Shown: in pieces, positions 1 through 9,199 of the stretch
How positions within the stretch are numbered: the stretch's first letter is position 1
Layout of the letters: each line of letters starts with the position of its first letter
DNA from: Xanthomonas hortorum
GTDB lineage: Bacteria > Pseudomonadota > Gammaproteobacteria > Xanthomonadales > Xanthomonadaceae
Strand: one strand, 5' to 3'
Length of the DNA: 64,000 nt
Assembly: GCF_002940005.1 (NCBI RefSeq)
Contig: NZ_MDEF01000015.1
Notes under the pieces: model-generated
The model's database searches: none
The model's input: only the letters and a program-made list of their open reading frames with translations
What the model was told of the DNA's origin: nothing
Position numbers and translations under genes: made by a program

Positions 1-2370
1 CAGCAGCAACCGCAATACATCCCATCCGAACCCGGCCCGATCGCGCGCGCAGCCGGCGCAGTGAAGCGCTGGTTCACCGAAGGCAATGTGCCGGTCAAGG
101 TCGGCATGCTGGTGTTGTTGGCCGGTGTAGCGTCGTTGTTGAAGTACGCCAGCGATCAGGGCTGGATGCGCATGCCGGTCGAGCTGCGGCTAGCCGGGAT
201 CAGCGTGCTGGCATTGGCTGGCCTGGTCTTCGGCTGGAAGCAGCGGCTGCAGCGCCCGGGCTTTGCGTTGGCCTTGCAGGGCGGCGCCATCGGCGGCTTG
301 TTGCTTACCGTGTTCGCTGCCTTCAAGTTGTATGGATTGCTCGGCGCCGGTCTGGCGATGGGTATCAGCGTGGTGTTGATTGCCGGCATGTGTGTGCTGG
401 CGGTTGTGCAGGATTCGCGCACGCTGGCGGTGCTCGGTGTATTGGCCGGCTTCCTCGCGCCGATCTGGCTATCCACCGGCAGCGGCAATCATGTTGCACT
501 GTTCTCTTATTACGCCGTGCTCAACGCCGGCATCGTGGCGATCGCCTGGACGCGCCCGTGGCGGGTGCTGAACCTGCTCGGATTCGCCTTCACCTTCGGC
601 ATCGGCACGCTGTGGGGCGCGCTGCAATACAGCCCGGCAAAATTTGCCAGTACCGAGCCGTTCCTGCTGCTGTTCTTCGCCATGTATGTGGCGATTCCGG
701 TGCTGCATGCGCGCCGCGGCGATGGCAGTGCAGGCAAGGTCATCGACGGCAGCCTGTTGTTCGGCACACCGCTGGTGGCGTTCGCGTTGCAGGCGCGTCT
801 GCTGGAAGGCGATCGGTTGCCGCTGGCCTTGTGCGCGCTGGCCGTGGCAGTGCTGTATGCAGGTCTGGCGAGCTGGCTGCTGCGACGTGCCTCCACTCGC
901 TTGCTGGGCGAAGCACACGCGATGCTGGCGGTGGGCTTTGCGACGCTGGCGGTGCCGTTGGCATTGTCGGCGCGTGCCACCGCCAGCGTGTTCGCGCTCG
1001 AAGGTGTGGGCTTGTTGTGGTTGGGCTTGCGGCAGCAGCGACGCATCTCGCAGTTCAGCGGTGTGGCGCTGCAGTTGCTTGCGGCGGTCGGTGTCGCCTT
1101 CGGTGTGGATGCATGGCGTTACGACGTGATGGCCGTTGCCAATGCCACCTGCATGAGCGCCTTGCTGCTTGCGCTTGCCGGCTGGGCCAGTGCCTGGTTC
1201 CTGCGCGATGCAGGGCAGCCACGGCGTGCACTGGTTGCGTATCTGTGGGGGCTGGGCTGGTGGGCGTTCTGCGGCGTGCACGAGATCTTCAGTTTTGCTG
1301 GCGATCTGCGTAGCGAACCGGATCTGCTGCTGGGCTTTGTGGCGCTTACGCTGTGGATGGCGGCCGAAGTCCATCGTCGTCGCCCGGCAACGGCGTTGGT
1401 GTGGACGGTGATGTCCGGGCTGGCGCTGGCCGTGCCGCTGGCACTGTGGCAGAGCCATGCGCATACCCAGCCGTTCGCGCATTGGGGCGCGTTGGCGTGG
1501 TTGGGGTTTGCGTTGGCCGGTGCACGTGCGCTGTGGTGCTTGCGCATGCAACACGGTGCAGGCGCTGTGGCCGCGCAGTTCATCTGGTGGTTGCTGTGGC
1601 CGTTGGTGGTGTCGTTGGGCGCGGCCTGGTTGGCCGATGCATTCCTGCTCGCCAACGGTTGGCGCTGCGCCTTGCTCGCCGCGCCCTGGCTTGCCGTGGC
1701 GGCCATGGGACTGCTGCGTTGGCCGTGGCTGGCGTGGCCGCAGGGCGCAAGCTTCGATCCTGCGCGCACTGCCTTGCTGAGCTGTGTGTTCGCCGTGCTG
1801 GGCATCGGCTGGTTGATCGTGTTGCTGGATCCGGTGAGCGCCGCGCCATTGCCGTGGCTGCCCGTGCTCAACCCGGCCGAGCTGGCGCAACTGGCCGTGC
1901 TGGCCTTGCTTGCCCGTTGGGCATGGTCTGCGCAGGCGCCGTTGGCCTTGCAACGCTGGCGTGTGACCGCGCTGGGTGTGCTGGGCTGGGTGTTGATCAC
2001 CGGCAGCACCTTGCACTGCGTGCATCACTGGGGTGGCGTGGCGTGGGATGCGTCCTTGATCAACGCCACCTTGTCGCAGACCAGTCTGACCATCGTGTGG
2101 AGCGTGCTGGGCGTGCTGGGCTGGGTGGTCGGCTCGCGTCGCGGTCAACGCGGCCTGTGGCTGGGTGGGGCGTTGCTGATGGGGCTGGTATTGGCCAAGC
2201 TGGTCCTGGTCGATCGCCAGCATCTGGGCAATCTGCTCGGCATCGGCTCGTTCATGGCCTATGGCCTGTTGTGCACCGTAGTGGGCTATCTGGCACCGGC
2301 GCCGCCGCGTCAGGCGGCCGCTGAAGAACATGCTGTCGCAGACGATGGCGTCGAAAAGGATCAGGCATGA
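1..2370 (+). CDS. DUF2339 polytopic membrane protein (5' end outside window)
   Basis: The reading frame is open from base 1, so the true start lies upstream; 789 residues are visible. A Gln/Pro-rich stretch (about residues 1-20) is followed by a Lys-Trp-Phe-Thr-Glu-Gly-Asn segment and then some 20 or more hydrophobic helices to the end, with a short charged tail. This is the pattern of the DUF2339 family of large bacterial inner-membrane proteins, whose function is not established. The stop overlaps the start of the next gene by 4 bp (ATGA), so the two are probably co-translated. The pairing with a DUF3999 protein is common in proteobacteria and suggests a shared envelope role, which is inference. 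Family call is from sequence character, not from a search. Confidence 0.85.
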   Translation, partial: QQQPQYIPSEPGPIARAAGAVKRWFTEGNVPVKVGMLVLLAGVASLLKYASDQGWMRMPVELRLAGISVLALAGLVFGWKQRLQRPGFALALQGGAIGGLLLTVFAAFKLYGLLGAGLAMGISVVLIAGMCVLAVVQDSRTLAVLGVLAGFLAPIWLSTGSGNHVALFSYYAVLNAGIVAIAWTRPWRVLNLLGFAFTFGIGTLWGALQYSPAKFASTEPFLLLFFAMYVAIPVLHARRGDGSAGKVIDGSLLFGTPLVAFALQARLLEGDRLPLALCALAVAVLYAGLASWLLRRASTRLLGEAHAMLAVGFATLAVPLALSARATASVFALEGVGLLWLGLRQQRRISQFSGVALQLLAAVGVAFGVDAWRYDVMAVANATCMSALLLALAGWASAWFLRDAGQPRRALVAYLWGLGWWAFCGVHEIFSFAGDLRSEPDLLLGFVALTLWMAAEVHRRRPATALVWTVMSGLALAVPLALWQSHAHTQPFAHWGALAWLGFALAGARALWCLRMQHGAGAVAAQFIWWLLWPLVVSLGAAWLADAFLLANGWRCALLAAPWLAVAAMGLLRWPWLAWPQGASFDPARTALLSCVFAVLGIGWLIVLLDPVSAAPLPWLPVLNPAELAQLAVLALLARWAWSAQAPLALQRWRVTALGVLGWVLITGSTLHCVHHWGGVAWDASLINATLSQTSLTIVWSVLGVLGWVVGSRRGQRGLWLGGALLMGLVLAKLVLVDRQHLGNLLGIGSFMAYGLLCTVVGYLAPAPPRQAAAEEHAVADDGVEKDQA

Positions 2371-3725
2371 AAGCGAGGCAATGGGGATGGCTGCTGCTGG
2401 TGCCGCTGATGGCGCAGGCGGCCGATGTGCGCCAGGACTATCGTCAGCAATGGCCGTTGCAGGTGGCCGGCTCGGATGCCGGCATGTATCAGCTGAGCTT
2501 GAACGATGCGCTCTATCGCAGCGCAGATGACGCAGCGCTGCGCGATGTCACGGTGATCGATGCGCGCGGCGAAGAGGTGCCAACTGCATTACTCGCCGTG
2601 GACGCAGCGCCAGCCGTCGCGCCACGCCGGCAGCGCTTGCCGTTGTTTGCGCTACCGGCGGGTGCGGCGCCTGCCAACGGCGATCTGCAGCTGATCGCCG
2701 AGCGCGATGCCAGTGGCGCGGTGCGCCGGCTGGAAGGCCGTTTTGCCACCGGCACATCGGTAGCTGCGGGCGCCGGCGGCAGCTGGCTGATCGATGCCAG
2801 CGCATTGCGCGATCGCGTGCGCGCGCTGTGGCTGGATTGGGACGGCAATATGCCGGTGCAGGCCCAACTGCGTGTGGAAGGCAGCGACGATCTGCGCGAC
2901 TGGCGCGTACTCGCTTCCGACGCCACCGTGATGGCGCTGGACAATCAGGCGCAGCGCCTGCAGCAACGGCGCATCGCATTGGACGAGGGCGCTCGTTATC
3001 TGCGCATCGTGCCGGTGTCGGGCGAGTTGCCGGCCTTGCGGGTGGTCGATGCGGAGCTGGACGGCGTCGCAGCACCTGCACACTCGGAATGGCTCGAACT
3101 GCCGGGCACTGCGCAGGACGCAGCCGTGGTCTACGTCTTGCCGGGGCGCTTTCCGATCACCCAGATCGATGTCGGCGGCGGTCAGGCCGAAGCGGTCGAA
3201 TGGATCGTGGAAAGCCGCGATGCCGACGATGCGCCGTGGCAGCGCCGGGCCGGGCCGTGGTTGGCCTATCGCCTGGGCAATGGCGCTGCGGCCGCCTCGC
3301 CGCCGCAAGTGCTGTCCGCAGCGGTGCGCGATCGTCAGTGGCGGCTGCTCGCCGCACAAGGGCGCAGCACCGCAATGCCAAACCTGCGGGTGGGCTACCA
3401 GCCGGAGCGGGTGATGTTTCTCGCGCAGGGCCAGCCGCCGTACGCAGTGGTTGCCGGCAGCGCGCGCGTGCAACGCGGTGAAGCGCCGCTGGCCTCGATG
3501 CTGCAGGCGCTACGTCGCGAACGCGGTGCGCAGTGGCAACCGGCCCAGGCCAGCGTCGCCGCGCAGGCACAGCCGCTGGCTGGCGATGCAGCATTGCAGC
3601 CGGCCACCACGCCGCGCGATTGGAAGCGCTGGTTGCTCTGGGGTCTGCTGGTCGGCGGCGCCTTGCTGGTCGGCGGTTTCGCAGTGAGTCTGCTGCGTAG
3701 CTCGGCGGCCAATCGCAACGCCTGA
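2367..3725 (+). CDS. DUF3999 family envelope protein
   Basis: 452 residues. An N-terminal signal sequence ending in MAQAAD (cleavage after about residue 18) leads into a mostly beta-type periplasmic region, and a single hydrophobic helix near residues 420-442 is followed by a short basic cytoplasmic tail. The order signal peptide, large periplasmic part, C-terminal anchor is that of DUF3999 proteins. The start overlaps the upstream DUF2339 gene by 4 bp, so the pair forms an operon. No catalytic motif is visible and no biochemical function is known to me. Confidence 0.8.
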   Translation: MKARQWGWLLLVPLMAQAADVRQDYRQQWPLQVAGSDAGMYQLSLNDALYRSADDAALRDVTVIDARGEEVPTALLAVDAAPAVAPRRQRLPLFALPAGAAPANGDLQLIAERDASGAVRRLEGRFATGTSVAAGAGGSWLIDASALRDRVRALWLDWDGNMPVQAQLRVEGSDDLRDWRVLASDATVMALDNQAQRLQQRRIALDEGARYLRIVPVSGELPALRVVDAELDGVAAPAHSEWLELPGTAQDAAVVYVLPGRFPITQIDVGGGQAEAVEWIVESRDADDAPWQRRAGPWLAYRLGNGAAAASPPQVLSAAVRDRQWRLLAAQGRSTAMPNLRVGYQPERVMFLAQGQPPYAVVAGSARVQRGEAPLASMLQALRRERGAQWQPAQASVAAQAQPLAGDAALQPATTPRDWKRWLLWGLLVGGALLVGGFAVSLLRSSAANRNA

Positions 3726-4039
3726 TAACGAGGTGCGCCGCACTGCGGTTTGCCGCTGCGGCGCGAAGGTCCGACAATGGGCGTCCCCCGTCGCCAAGGC
3801 ATCCGCATTGCCCGTCGTCTTCGACCGACCATCTTCCGCGTCGCCAGCCCTGTCGGCAGCGACATGCGTGACAGGCAATGTGCGATCCCCTGCGATCCGC
3901 ACGCGGGCGCAACGACAGCGTGCAGCGGCTGCTTCAACGCGTCTGCAAATGCATGACATCCAGCGCCCCTGCGGCCTGCTTCCGCACGACCAATCGCCAA
4001 TCCCCTCTCCCGAATCCCCAGACCTAGCGAGCTGACCCC
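3726..4039. other. 314-bp intergenic region before pgk
   Basis: No convincing gene. Short open frames here have no recognisable protein character. Just before pgk (3990-4021) lies a single arm of the GGGATT/AATCCC-type repeat that occurs as inverted pairs elsewhere in the window. The pgk promoter should lie here, but no clear -35/-10 pair was identified. Confidence 0.6.
3990..4021. repeat. single arm of AATCCC-type intergenic repeat
   Basis: The segment contains CAATCGCCAATCCCC followed by CTCCCGAATCCCCAG. It matches the right arms of the inverted repeats at 24022-24138, 27084-27186 and 57487-57587. Only one arm is present here, about 20 bp before the pgk start codon. Confidence 0.65.
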
Positions 4040-5215
4040 ATGTCCATTGTCCGCATGACCGACCTCGATCTCTCCGGCAAGCGCGTGCTGATCCGCCAGG
4101 ATCTCAATGTGCCGATCGACAACGGCCAGATCACCTCCGAACAGCGCATCACCGCCTCGGTGCCCACCATCAAGCTGGCGCTGGAAAAGGGCGCTGCGGT
4201 GATGGTGACGTCGCACCTGGGCCGCCCCAAGGAAGGCAGCTGGACCGAAGAAGATTCGCTGGCGCCGGTGGCCGCGCGCTTGAGCGCGCTGCTGGGCGTG
4301 GACGTGCCGCTGGTGCGTGACTGGATCGACGGGGTCGAGGTGGCGTCGGGCCAGGTGGTGCTGCTGGAAAACTGCCGCATGAATGTCGGCGAGGGCAAGG
4401 ACGACGAGACCCTGTCGCGCAAGTACGCCGCGCTATGCGATGTGTTCGTCATGGACGCCTTCGGTACCGCCCATCGCGCGCAGGCCTCCACGCATGGGGT
4501 GATCCGTTTCGCGCCGGTGGCCGCTGGCGGCCCGTTGCTGATGGCCGAACTCGATGCGCTGGCCAAGGCGCTGGACAACCCGGCCAAGCCGCTGCTGGCG
4601 ATCGTGGCCGGCAGCAAGGTCTCCACCAAGCTGGAGCTGCTGTCCAACCTGGTCAACAAGGTCGACCAGCTGATCGTCGGTGGCGGCATCGCCAACACCT
4701 TCATCGCTGCAGCCGGGCATGACGTGGGCAAGTCCTTGAACGAGCCGGACCTGATTCCCACCGCCAACCAGATCGTGGCCGATGCCAAGCTGCGCGGCGC
4801 GGAGATTCCGTTGCCCACCGATGTGGTCGTCGCCAAGCAGTTCCTGCCCGATGCCGAAGCGACCGTGAAAACGCTCGATGCGGTGGAGGCAGACGATCTG
4901 ATTCTGGATATCGGCCCGCAGACCGCCAAGCGCTACGCCGAGCTGATCGCCAGCGCCGGCACCGTGGTGTGGAACGGCCCGGTGGGCGTGTTCGAATTCG
5001 AGCCCTTCAGCCATGGCACCGAAACCCTGGCGCGTGCGATCGCCAGCTCCAGGGCATTTTCGATTGCCGGCGGTGGCGACACCCTGGCCGCCGTGGACAA
5101 GTACGACATCGCCAAAGACGTCACCTACATCTCCACCGGCGGCGGCGCGTTCCTGGAGTTCCTGGAAGGCAAGACCCTGCCGGCGGTGGCCGCACTCGAG
5201 GCGCGCGGTAAGTGA
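4040..5215 (+). CDS. pgk: phosphoglycerate kinase
   Basis: 391 residues, the usual length for a bacterial enzyme. It converts 1,3-bisphosphoglycerate and ADP to 3-phosphoglycerate and ATP in the cytoplasm. Visible hallmarks are the N-terminal substrate loop (LIRQDLNVPID), the HLGRPK motif near residue 58, the hinge region with SKVSTKLELL, the GGGIANTF motif and the C-terminal nucleotide-binding GGGDTLAA and STGGGAFLE motifs. The start at MSIVRMTDLDL fits the family. The stop overlaps the following HAD gene by 4 bp (GTGA). Nearby pyk and aldolase genes make this a glycolytic cluster. Confidence 0.98.
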   Translation: MSIVRMTDLDLSGKRVLIRQDLNVPIDNGQITSEQRITASVPTIKLALEKGAAVMVTSHLGRPKEGSWTEEDSLAPVAARLSALLGVDVPLVRDWIDGVEVASGQVVLLENCRMNVGEGKDDETLSRKYAALCDVFVMDAFGTAHRAQASTHGVIRFAPVAAGGPLLMAELDALAKALDNPAKPLLAIVAGSKVSTKLELLSNLVNKVDQLIVGGGIANTFIAAAGHDVGKSLNEPDLIPTANQIVADAKLRGAEIPLPTDVVVAKQFLPDAEATVKTLDAVEADDLILDIGPQTAKRYAELIASAGTVVWNGPVGVFEFEPFSHGTETLARAIASSRAFSIAGGGDTLAAVDKYDIAKDVTYISTGGGAFLEFLEGKTLPAVAALEARGK

Positions 5216-5865
5216 GTGCAGCCACGCTGTTCTTCGATCTGGATGGCACCCTGGTCGATTCGGAACCGGGCATCGTCGGTAGCATCGTGCATGCCTTCGA
5301 CGAGGTGGGCCAGCCGCGTCCGTCGCCGCAAACCCTGCGCGCCTGGATCGGCCCGCCGCTACGCGACAGCTTCACCGAATGTTTTCCGGATGATCCGGAA
5401 CTGGTGCAGCGCGCGCTGGCGTCGTATCGCGCGCGCTACGACGCCGTTGGCTGGACCGAGCTCAGCGTGTTCGACGACATCGGCAACGTCATTACCGGCC
5501 TGCACCGCGCCGGTCATCGCCTGGCGGTGGTCACCTCCAAGAACGAGCGCTACGCGAGCCGCATCGTCGAGCATCTGCCCTTCGGTGCGTGCTTCGAGAA
5601 CGTGATCGGCGCCAGCGAGGACGGCGAGCGCCGCTTCAAGCCGGACTTGATTGCCGAAGCATTGCGCCGCTTGCAGATCGAAAAGACCGGCTGCGTGATG
5701 ATCGGCGACCGGCGGATGGATATCGATGGCGCCAATCACCACGGCATCCACAGCATCGGCGTGTTGTGGGGCTTTGGCGACGAAGCCGAACTGCGCGCCG
5801 CCGGTGCCGGTGCGATCGCACACAACCCGGCCGAGTTGCGTGCCTTGATCGACGCAAATCATTGA
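5212..5865 (+). CDS. HAD-family phosphatase (phosphoglycolate phosphatase-like)
   Basis: 217 residues starting with GTG inside the end of pgk, which places DxD motif I (FFDLDGTLVDSE) at residue 8, as usual in this family. Other HAD motifs are the motif II Thr/Ser (VVTSKNE), motif III Lys (RFKPDL) and motif IV (MIGDRRMDIDGA). A helical cap is inserted after motif I, giving subclass IA, like Gph and PpaX. These enzymes are cytoplasmic, Mg-dependent phosphate monoesterases; the exact substrate cannot be read from sequence. Overlap with pgk suggests translational coupling and possibly clean-up of a damaged glycolytic metabolite, which is inference. Confidence 0.9.
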   Translation: MSAATLFFDLDGTLVDSEPGIVGSIVHAFDEVGQPRPSPQTLRAWIGPPLRDSFTECFPDDPELVQRALASYRARYDAVGWTELSVFDDIGNVITGLHRAGHRLAVVTSKNERYASRIVEHLPFGACFENVIGASEDGERRFKPDLIAEALRRLQIEKTGCVMIGDRRMDIDGANHHGIHSIGVLWGFGDEAELRAAGAGAIAHNPAELRALIDANH

Positions 5866-6073
5866 AGTTTGAAAAGTCTGTTCTTCACCGCCGCCGCGTT
5901 AGGGTGGCACCCGACAGTTTCAGCCTGCAGCGCGTCAGCGTGGTGCGGAAAGCGTACGTACTGTCCCGCACTGTCTTCAGGACATGCCGGAATGCAAGGG
6001 TGGCTATGCCGCAATGCCATCCTTGGTACGTGACGCGTGTGTTAAGTTTCGCGGCTTTTACAGGGAGGCCATC

Positions 6074-7540
6074 ATGAAAGAACGTCAACGCCGCACCAAG
6101 ATCCTCGCAACGCTCGGACCGGCCACGGATCCGCCCGGTGTGCTGGACGCTTTGTTCAAGGCGGGCGTCAACGTGGTGCGCCTCAATTTCAGCCACGGCG
6201 ATCCGTCCGGCCAGGCCAAGCGTGCGGCCGAAGTCCGCGCCGCTGCGGTACGTGTCGGTGCCGAGGTCGGCATCCTGGCCGACCTGCCCGGCCCGAAGAT
6301 CCGCGTCGAGCGCTTTGCCGAAGGCAAGATCAAGCTGACCACGGGCGCACGCTTCGACCTGGTGGCCGACCCCAATGCACCTGCGGGCGACCAGAATCAG
6401 GTGGGCGTCAGCTACCTCGGCCTGCCGCAGGACGTGGCCGCGGGCGATGTGCTGCTGCTCGACGATGGCCTGGTGCAGCTGCAGGTCACCGAAGTGCAGG
6501 GCCAGCGCATCGTCACCACCGTGCTCAACGATGGCGTGTTGTCCGATCGCAAGGGGTTGAACAAGCAGGGCGGTGGCTTGTCGCTCGGCGCGCTGACCGA
6601 GCGCGACAAGGAACTGATCGGCATCGTCGCCAAGATCGGTGTGGACTTCATCGCGGTGTCGTTCTGCCGTAATGCCGAAGACATGAACGACGCGCGCCGC
6701 ATCGCGCGCCAGCACGGCTGCGATGCCGCGCTGGTGTCCAAGATCGAGCGCACCGAAGCGATCGAGAACCTGGTCGAAATCGTCGAAGCCTCCGACGTGG
6801 TGATGGTGGCGCGCGGCGATCTGGGCGTGGAAATCGGCGATGCCGAATTGCCGGGCCTGCAGAAGAAGATCATCCGCGAGTCGCTGGCGCAGAACAAAGT
6901 GGTGATCACCGCCACGCAGATGCTGCAGTCGATGGTGGAAAGCCCGATCCCGACCCGCGCCGAAGTGCTGGACGTTGCCAATGCGGTCATCGACGGCACC
7001 GATGCGGTAATGCTCTCGGCCGAAACCGCGGCCGGTGCCTACCCGGTGCGTGCGGTGGAAGCGATGGCGCGCATCTGTCTGGGTGCCGAGCGCCAGTTCG
7101 AGTTCGACACCGACTTCGAAGCCGCGCAACGCAACCTGCAGCGTGCCGACCAGGCGATCGCGATGGCGACCATGTTCCTGTCCGAGCACATCGGTCTGGC
7201 CGGTGTGGTCGCGCTGACCGAATCCGGCGGCACGCCGCGTTACCTGTCGCGCTTCCGCTCCAACATGCCGATCTACGCGTTCACCCGTCACGATGGCGCG
7301 CGCCGCCACATGGCGATGATGCGCGGCGTGTTCCCGATCAGCTTCGACAGCCGCGGCCTGACCCCGCGCGAAGCCGCACGTGCGGCGATCCGTCTGCTGG
7401 TGGAGAACGAGCGCATGGGACCTGGCGACCGCGTGGTCTTTACCAGCGGCGAGCATATGGAAACCCACGGCGCCACCAACACCTTGCGCCTGCTGGAAGT
7501 GGGCGAAGACGGCCGCGCCAGCGGATTGGGCGAGCTGTAG
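6074..7540 (+). CDS. pyk: pyruvate kinase
   Basis: 488 residues. It transfers phosphate from phosphoenolpyruvate to ADP in the last step of glycolysis. The ATG at 6074 is chosen over an upstream in-frame start because it has a good ribosome-binding site (AGGGAGG, about 5 bases upstream) and gives the standard N-terminus RRTKILATLGPATD. The barrel contains NFSHG, the catalytic-Lys region (VSKIERTEAIENL), the metal site MVARGDLGVEI and the ATQML motif. The C-terminal allosteric domain ends near the stop. It lies downstream of the pgk pair with 208 bp between, so it may have its own promoter. Confidence 0.98.
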   Translation: MKERQRRTKILATLGPATDPPGVLDALFKAGVNVVRLNFSHGDPSGQAKRAAEVRAAAVRVGAEVGILADLPGPKIRVERFAEGKIKLTTGARFDLVADPNAPAGDQNQVGVSYLGLPQDVAAGDVLLLDDGLVQLQVTEVQGQRIVTTVLNDGVLSDRKGLNKQGGGLSLGALTERDKELIGIVAKIGVDFIAVSFCRNAEDMNDARRIARQHGCDAALVSKIERTEAIENLVEIVEASDVVMVARGDLGVEIGDAELPGLQKKIIRESLAQNKVVITATQMLQSMVESPIPTRAEVLDVANAVIDGTDAVMLSAETAAGAYPVRAVEAMARICLGAERQFEFDTDFEAAQRNLQRADQAIAMATMFLSEHIGLAGVVALTESGGTPRYLSRFRSNMPIYAFTRHDGARRHMAMMRGVFPISFDSRGLTPREAARAAIRLLVENERMGPGDRVVFTSGEHMETHGATNTLRLLEVGEDGRASGLGEL

Positions 7541-7559
7541 TCACGCCTGTTTGGTGATG

Positions 7560-7590
7560 ACACAGCGCGCCTGCGAAACGCGCGCTGTGT
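7560..7590 (+). terminator. possible terminator hairpin after pyk
   Basis: Perfect 11-bp stem (ACACAGCGCGC / GCGCGCTGTGT) with a 9-base loop, 20 bp after the pyk stop. No run of T follows, so it is not a classical intrinsic terminator; it may act with Rho or protect the 3' end. Confidence 0.4.
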
Positions 7591-7683
7591 GGTGATCGCG
7601 AGGACAAACACAACGGCGTCCTAGGTCGCCGTTGTGCTGTCTGGCATGTCCGGGTGAGGTTTGTTGCGGAACGTTTGCGCACG

Positions 7684-7750
7684 CAAGACGCCAGGCAAGA
7701 CGCCAGGCAAGACGCCAGGCAAGACGCCAGGCAAGACGCCAGGCAAGACC
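7684..7750. repeat. 12-bp tandem repeat, about 5.6 copies
   Basis: The unit CAAGACGCCAGG is repeated five times without change (7684-7743), followed by a partial sixth copy. It is intergenic, between pyk and the aldolase gene. Perfect identity of the copies points to recent slippage or expansion. Confidence 0.97.
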
Positions 7751-7870
7751 CATGCGCGCATCCGCCCGATGCGCAGCCACCCGCATCGTCGGCATGCGTG
7801 CACATCGCGATGCACATTGCGATGCGCGCCGCGCCACACATCCTGTCACGCAGGACACGTGTAATCGGTT

Positions 7871-7897
7871 GCAGACATTCCGTGAAGGAATGTCTGC
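7871..7897. promoter_or_regulatory. perfect inverted repeat, possible operator of the aldolase gene
   Basis: GCAGACATTCC and its exact reverse complement GGAATGTCTGC are separated by 5 bases. The right arm overlaps the place where a -35 element would sit for the TATACT at 7910-7915, so a protein bound here would be well placed to control transcription. The bound regulator is not known. Confidence 0.5.
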
Positions 7898-7948
7898 GAC
7901 TTTCGTCGCTATACTTTCGTTCTCCCCCGCAGCTGCCACAGGAACTAC

Positions 7949-8953
7949 ATGAGCATCGAACAGCTTGCCGAAACCGCCCAGGCCATGGTCGCCCCGGGCA
8001 AGGGCATCATCGCCATCGACGAATCGACCAGCACGATCGCCAAGCGTTTTGCCAGCGTCGGCATCGAGAACATCGAAGAAAACCGTCGCGCCTATCGCGA
8101 ACTGCTGCTGACCACGCCCAAGCTGAGCGACTACATCTCCGGCGCCATCCTGTTCGACGAGACCATCCGTCAGAAGACCAAGGACGGCGTGCCGTTCGCC
8201 GAGTACATGACCGCCCACGGCATCATTCCGGGCATCAAGGTCGACAAGGGTGCGCAGCCGCTGGCCGGCATGCCGGGCGAGCTGGTCACCGAAGGCTTGG
8301 ACGGTCTGCGCGCGCGTCTGGAGGAGTACTACACGCTGGGCGCGCGTTTCGCCAAGTGGCGTGCGGTCATCAACATCGGCGAAGACATTCCGTCCGGCAC
8401 CTGCATCGAGGCCAATTCGCATGCGCTGGCGCGGTATGCCGCGCTGTGCCAGGAGCAGGGCCTGGTGCCGATGGTCGAGCCGGAAGTGATCATGGACGGC
8501 AGCCACGACATCGAGACCTGTTACGAAGTCACCGAAGCGACGCTGCGTTCGCTGTTCGGCGCACTGTATGAGCAGAATGTCGTGCTCGAAGGCACCATCC
8601 TGAAGGCCTCGATGGTCATCTCCGGCAAGGGCTGCGAAGAGCAGGCCGGCATCGAAGAAGTGGCCGAGTCCACCGTAATGTGCTTGAAGTCGACCGTGCC
8701 GGCGATCCTGCCGGGCATCGTGTTCCTGTCCGGCGGCCAGAGCGACGAGCAGTCCACCGCGCACCTCAACGAGATGCACCAGCTCGGCAATCTGCCGTGG
8801 CCGCTGAGCTTCTCCTACGGCCGTGCGATGCAGCAGGCCGCACTGAAGCTGTGGGCCAAGGACATGACCGGCAACTTCGCCAAGGCGCAGCAGATCATCT
8901 ATGAGCGCGCCAAGGAAAACGGTCTGGCCGCGCTGGGCAAGTGGAAGGGTTGA
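7949..8953 (+). CDS. class I fructose-bisphosphate aldolase
   Basis: 334 residues. It cleaves fructose 1,6-bisphosphate to two triose phosphates through a Schiff base and needs no metal. It resembles the animal and plant class I family rather than the metal-dependent class II enzymes. The N-terminal IIAIDESTSTIAKRF segment carries the conserved Asp, FAKWRAVI carries the second active-site Lys, and ILKASMV holds the Schiff-base Lys at residue 219. The C-terminal tail is shortened compared with the eukaryotic enzymes. The start gives a normal N-terminus, and a strong terminator follows. It belongs functionally with pgk and pyk just upstream. Confidence 0.95.
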   Translation: MSIEQLAETAQAMVAPGKGIIAIDESTSTIAKRFASVGIENIEENRRAYRELLLTTPKLSDYISGAILFDETIRQKTKDGVPFAEYMTAHGIIPGIKVDKGAQPLAGMPGELVTEGLDGLRARLEEYYTLGARFAKWRAVINIGEDIPSGTCIEANSHALARYAALCQEQGLVPMVEPEVIMDGSHDIETCYEVTEATLRSLFGALYEQNVVLEGTILKASMVISGKGCEEQAGIEEVAESTVMCLKSTVPAILPGIVFLSGGQSDEQSTAHLNEMHQLGNLPWPLSFSYGRAMQQAALKLWAKDMTGNFAKAQQIIYERAKENGLAALGKWKG

Positions 8954-8994
8954 TCGGTTGACGACGGCTGCAAGGCCGTCGCATCGCTAAGACG

Positions 8995-9023
8995 AAACGC
9001 CGGCAGCAATGCCGGCGTTTTTG
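8995..9023 (+). terminator. intrinsic terminator after the aldolase gene
   Basis: Perfect 10-bp stem AAACGCCGGC / GCCGGCGTTT with a 6-base loop, running into a T-rich tract (TTTTTGTTTG). It lies 42 bp after the aldolase stop codon. Confidence 0.9.
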
Positions 9024-9199
9024 TTTGCCTCGATCAAGAGCGACAGCGCTGATCGGGCGCGAGGCCGGGCCACACCTTCATACCGCACTGAAGTCGTTGA
9101 AAGACTGTGGGCGGCAGTGATGGCGCTGCACGTCAGTCGCCTTGTCAAAACGCAACGAGCGCCTCGCGGCGCTCGTCACTTCAACCTTTGCACCGCGCC

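Larger units (their letters stand above)
7541..7948. other. 408-bp intergenic region between pyk and the aldolase gene
   Basis: No gene is supported. It contains in order a hairpin after pyk (7560-7590), a 12-bp tandem repeat (7684-7750), CpG-rich sequence with many GCGATGC-like words, a perfect 11-bp inverted repeat (7871-7897) and a likely -10 element (TATACT, 7910-7915) in front of the aldolase. Open frames through the tandem repeat on both strands only reflect that a 12-bp unit keeps every frame open. Confidence 0.7.

Noticed and set aside
469..2331. Long minus-strand open frame (620 codons) opposite the DUF2339 gene
   Set aside because: It is antisense to a clear membrane protein, has a His/Gln/Arg-rich composition typical of shadow frames in GC-rich DNA, and no start context.
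7684..7750. CRISPR-like array
   Set aside because: Units are 12 bp and adjacent with no spacers; it is a tandem repeat.
7541..8779. Minus-strand open frame through the 12-bp repeat with a Leu-Pro-Gly-Val tetrapeptide repeat
   Set aside because: A 12-bp unit keeps all six frames open; the rest of the frame is antisense to the aldolase gene.
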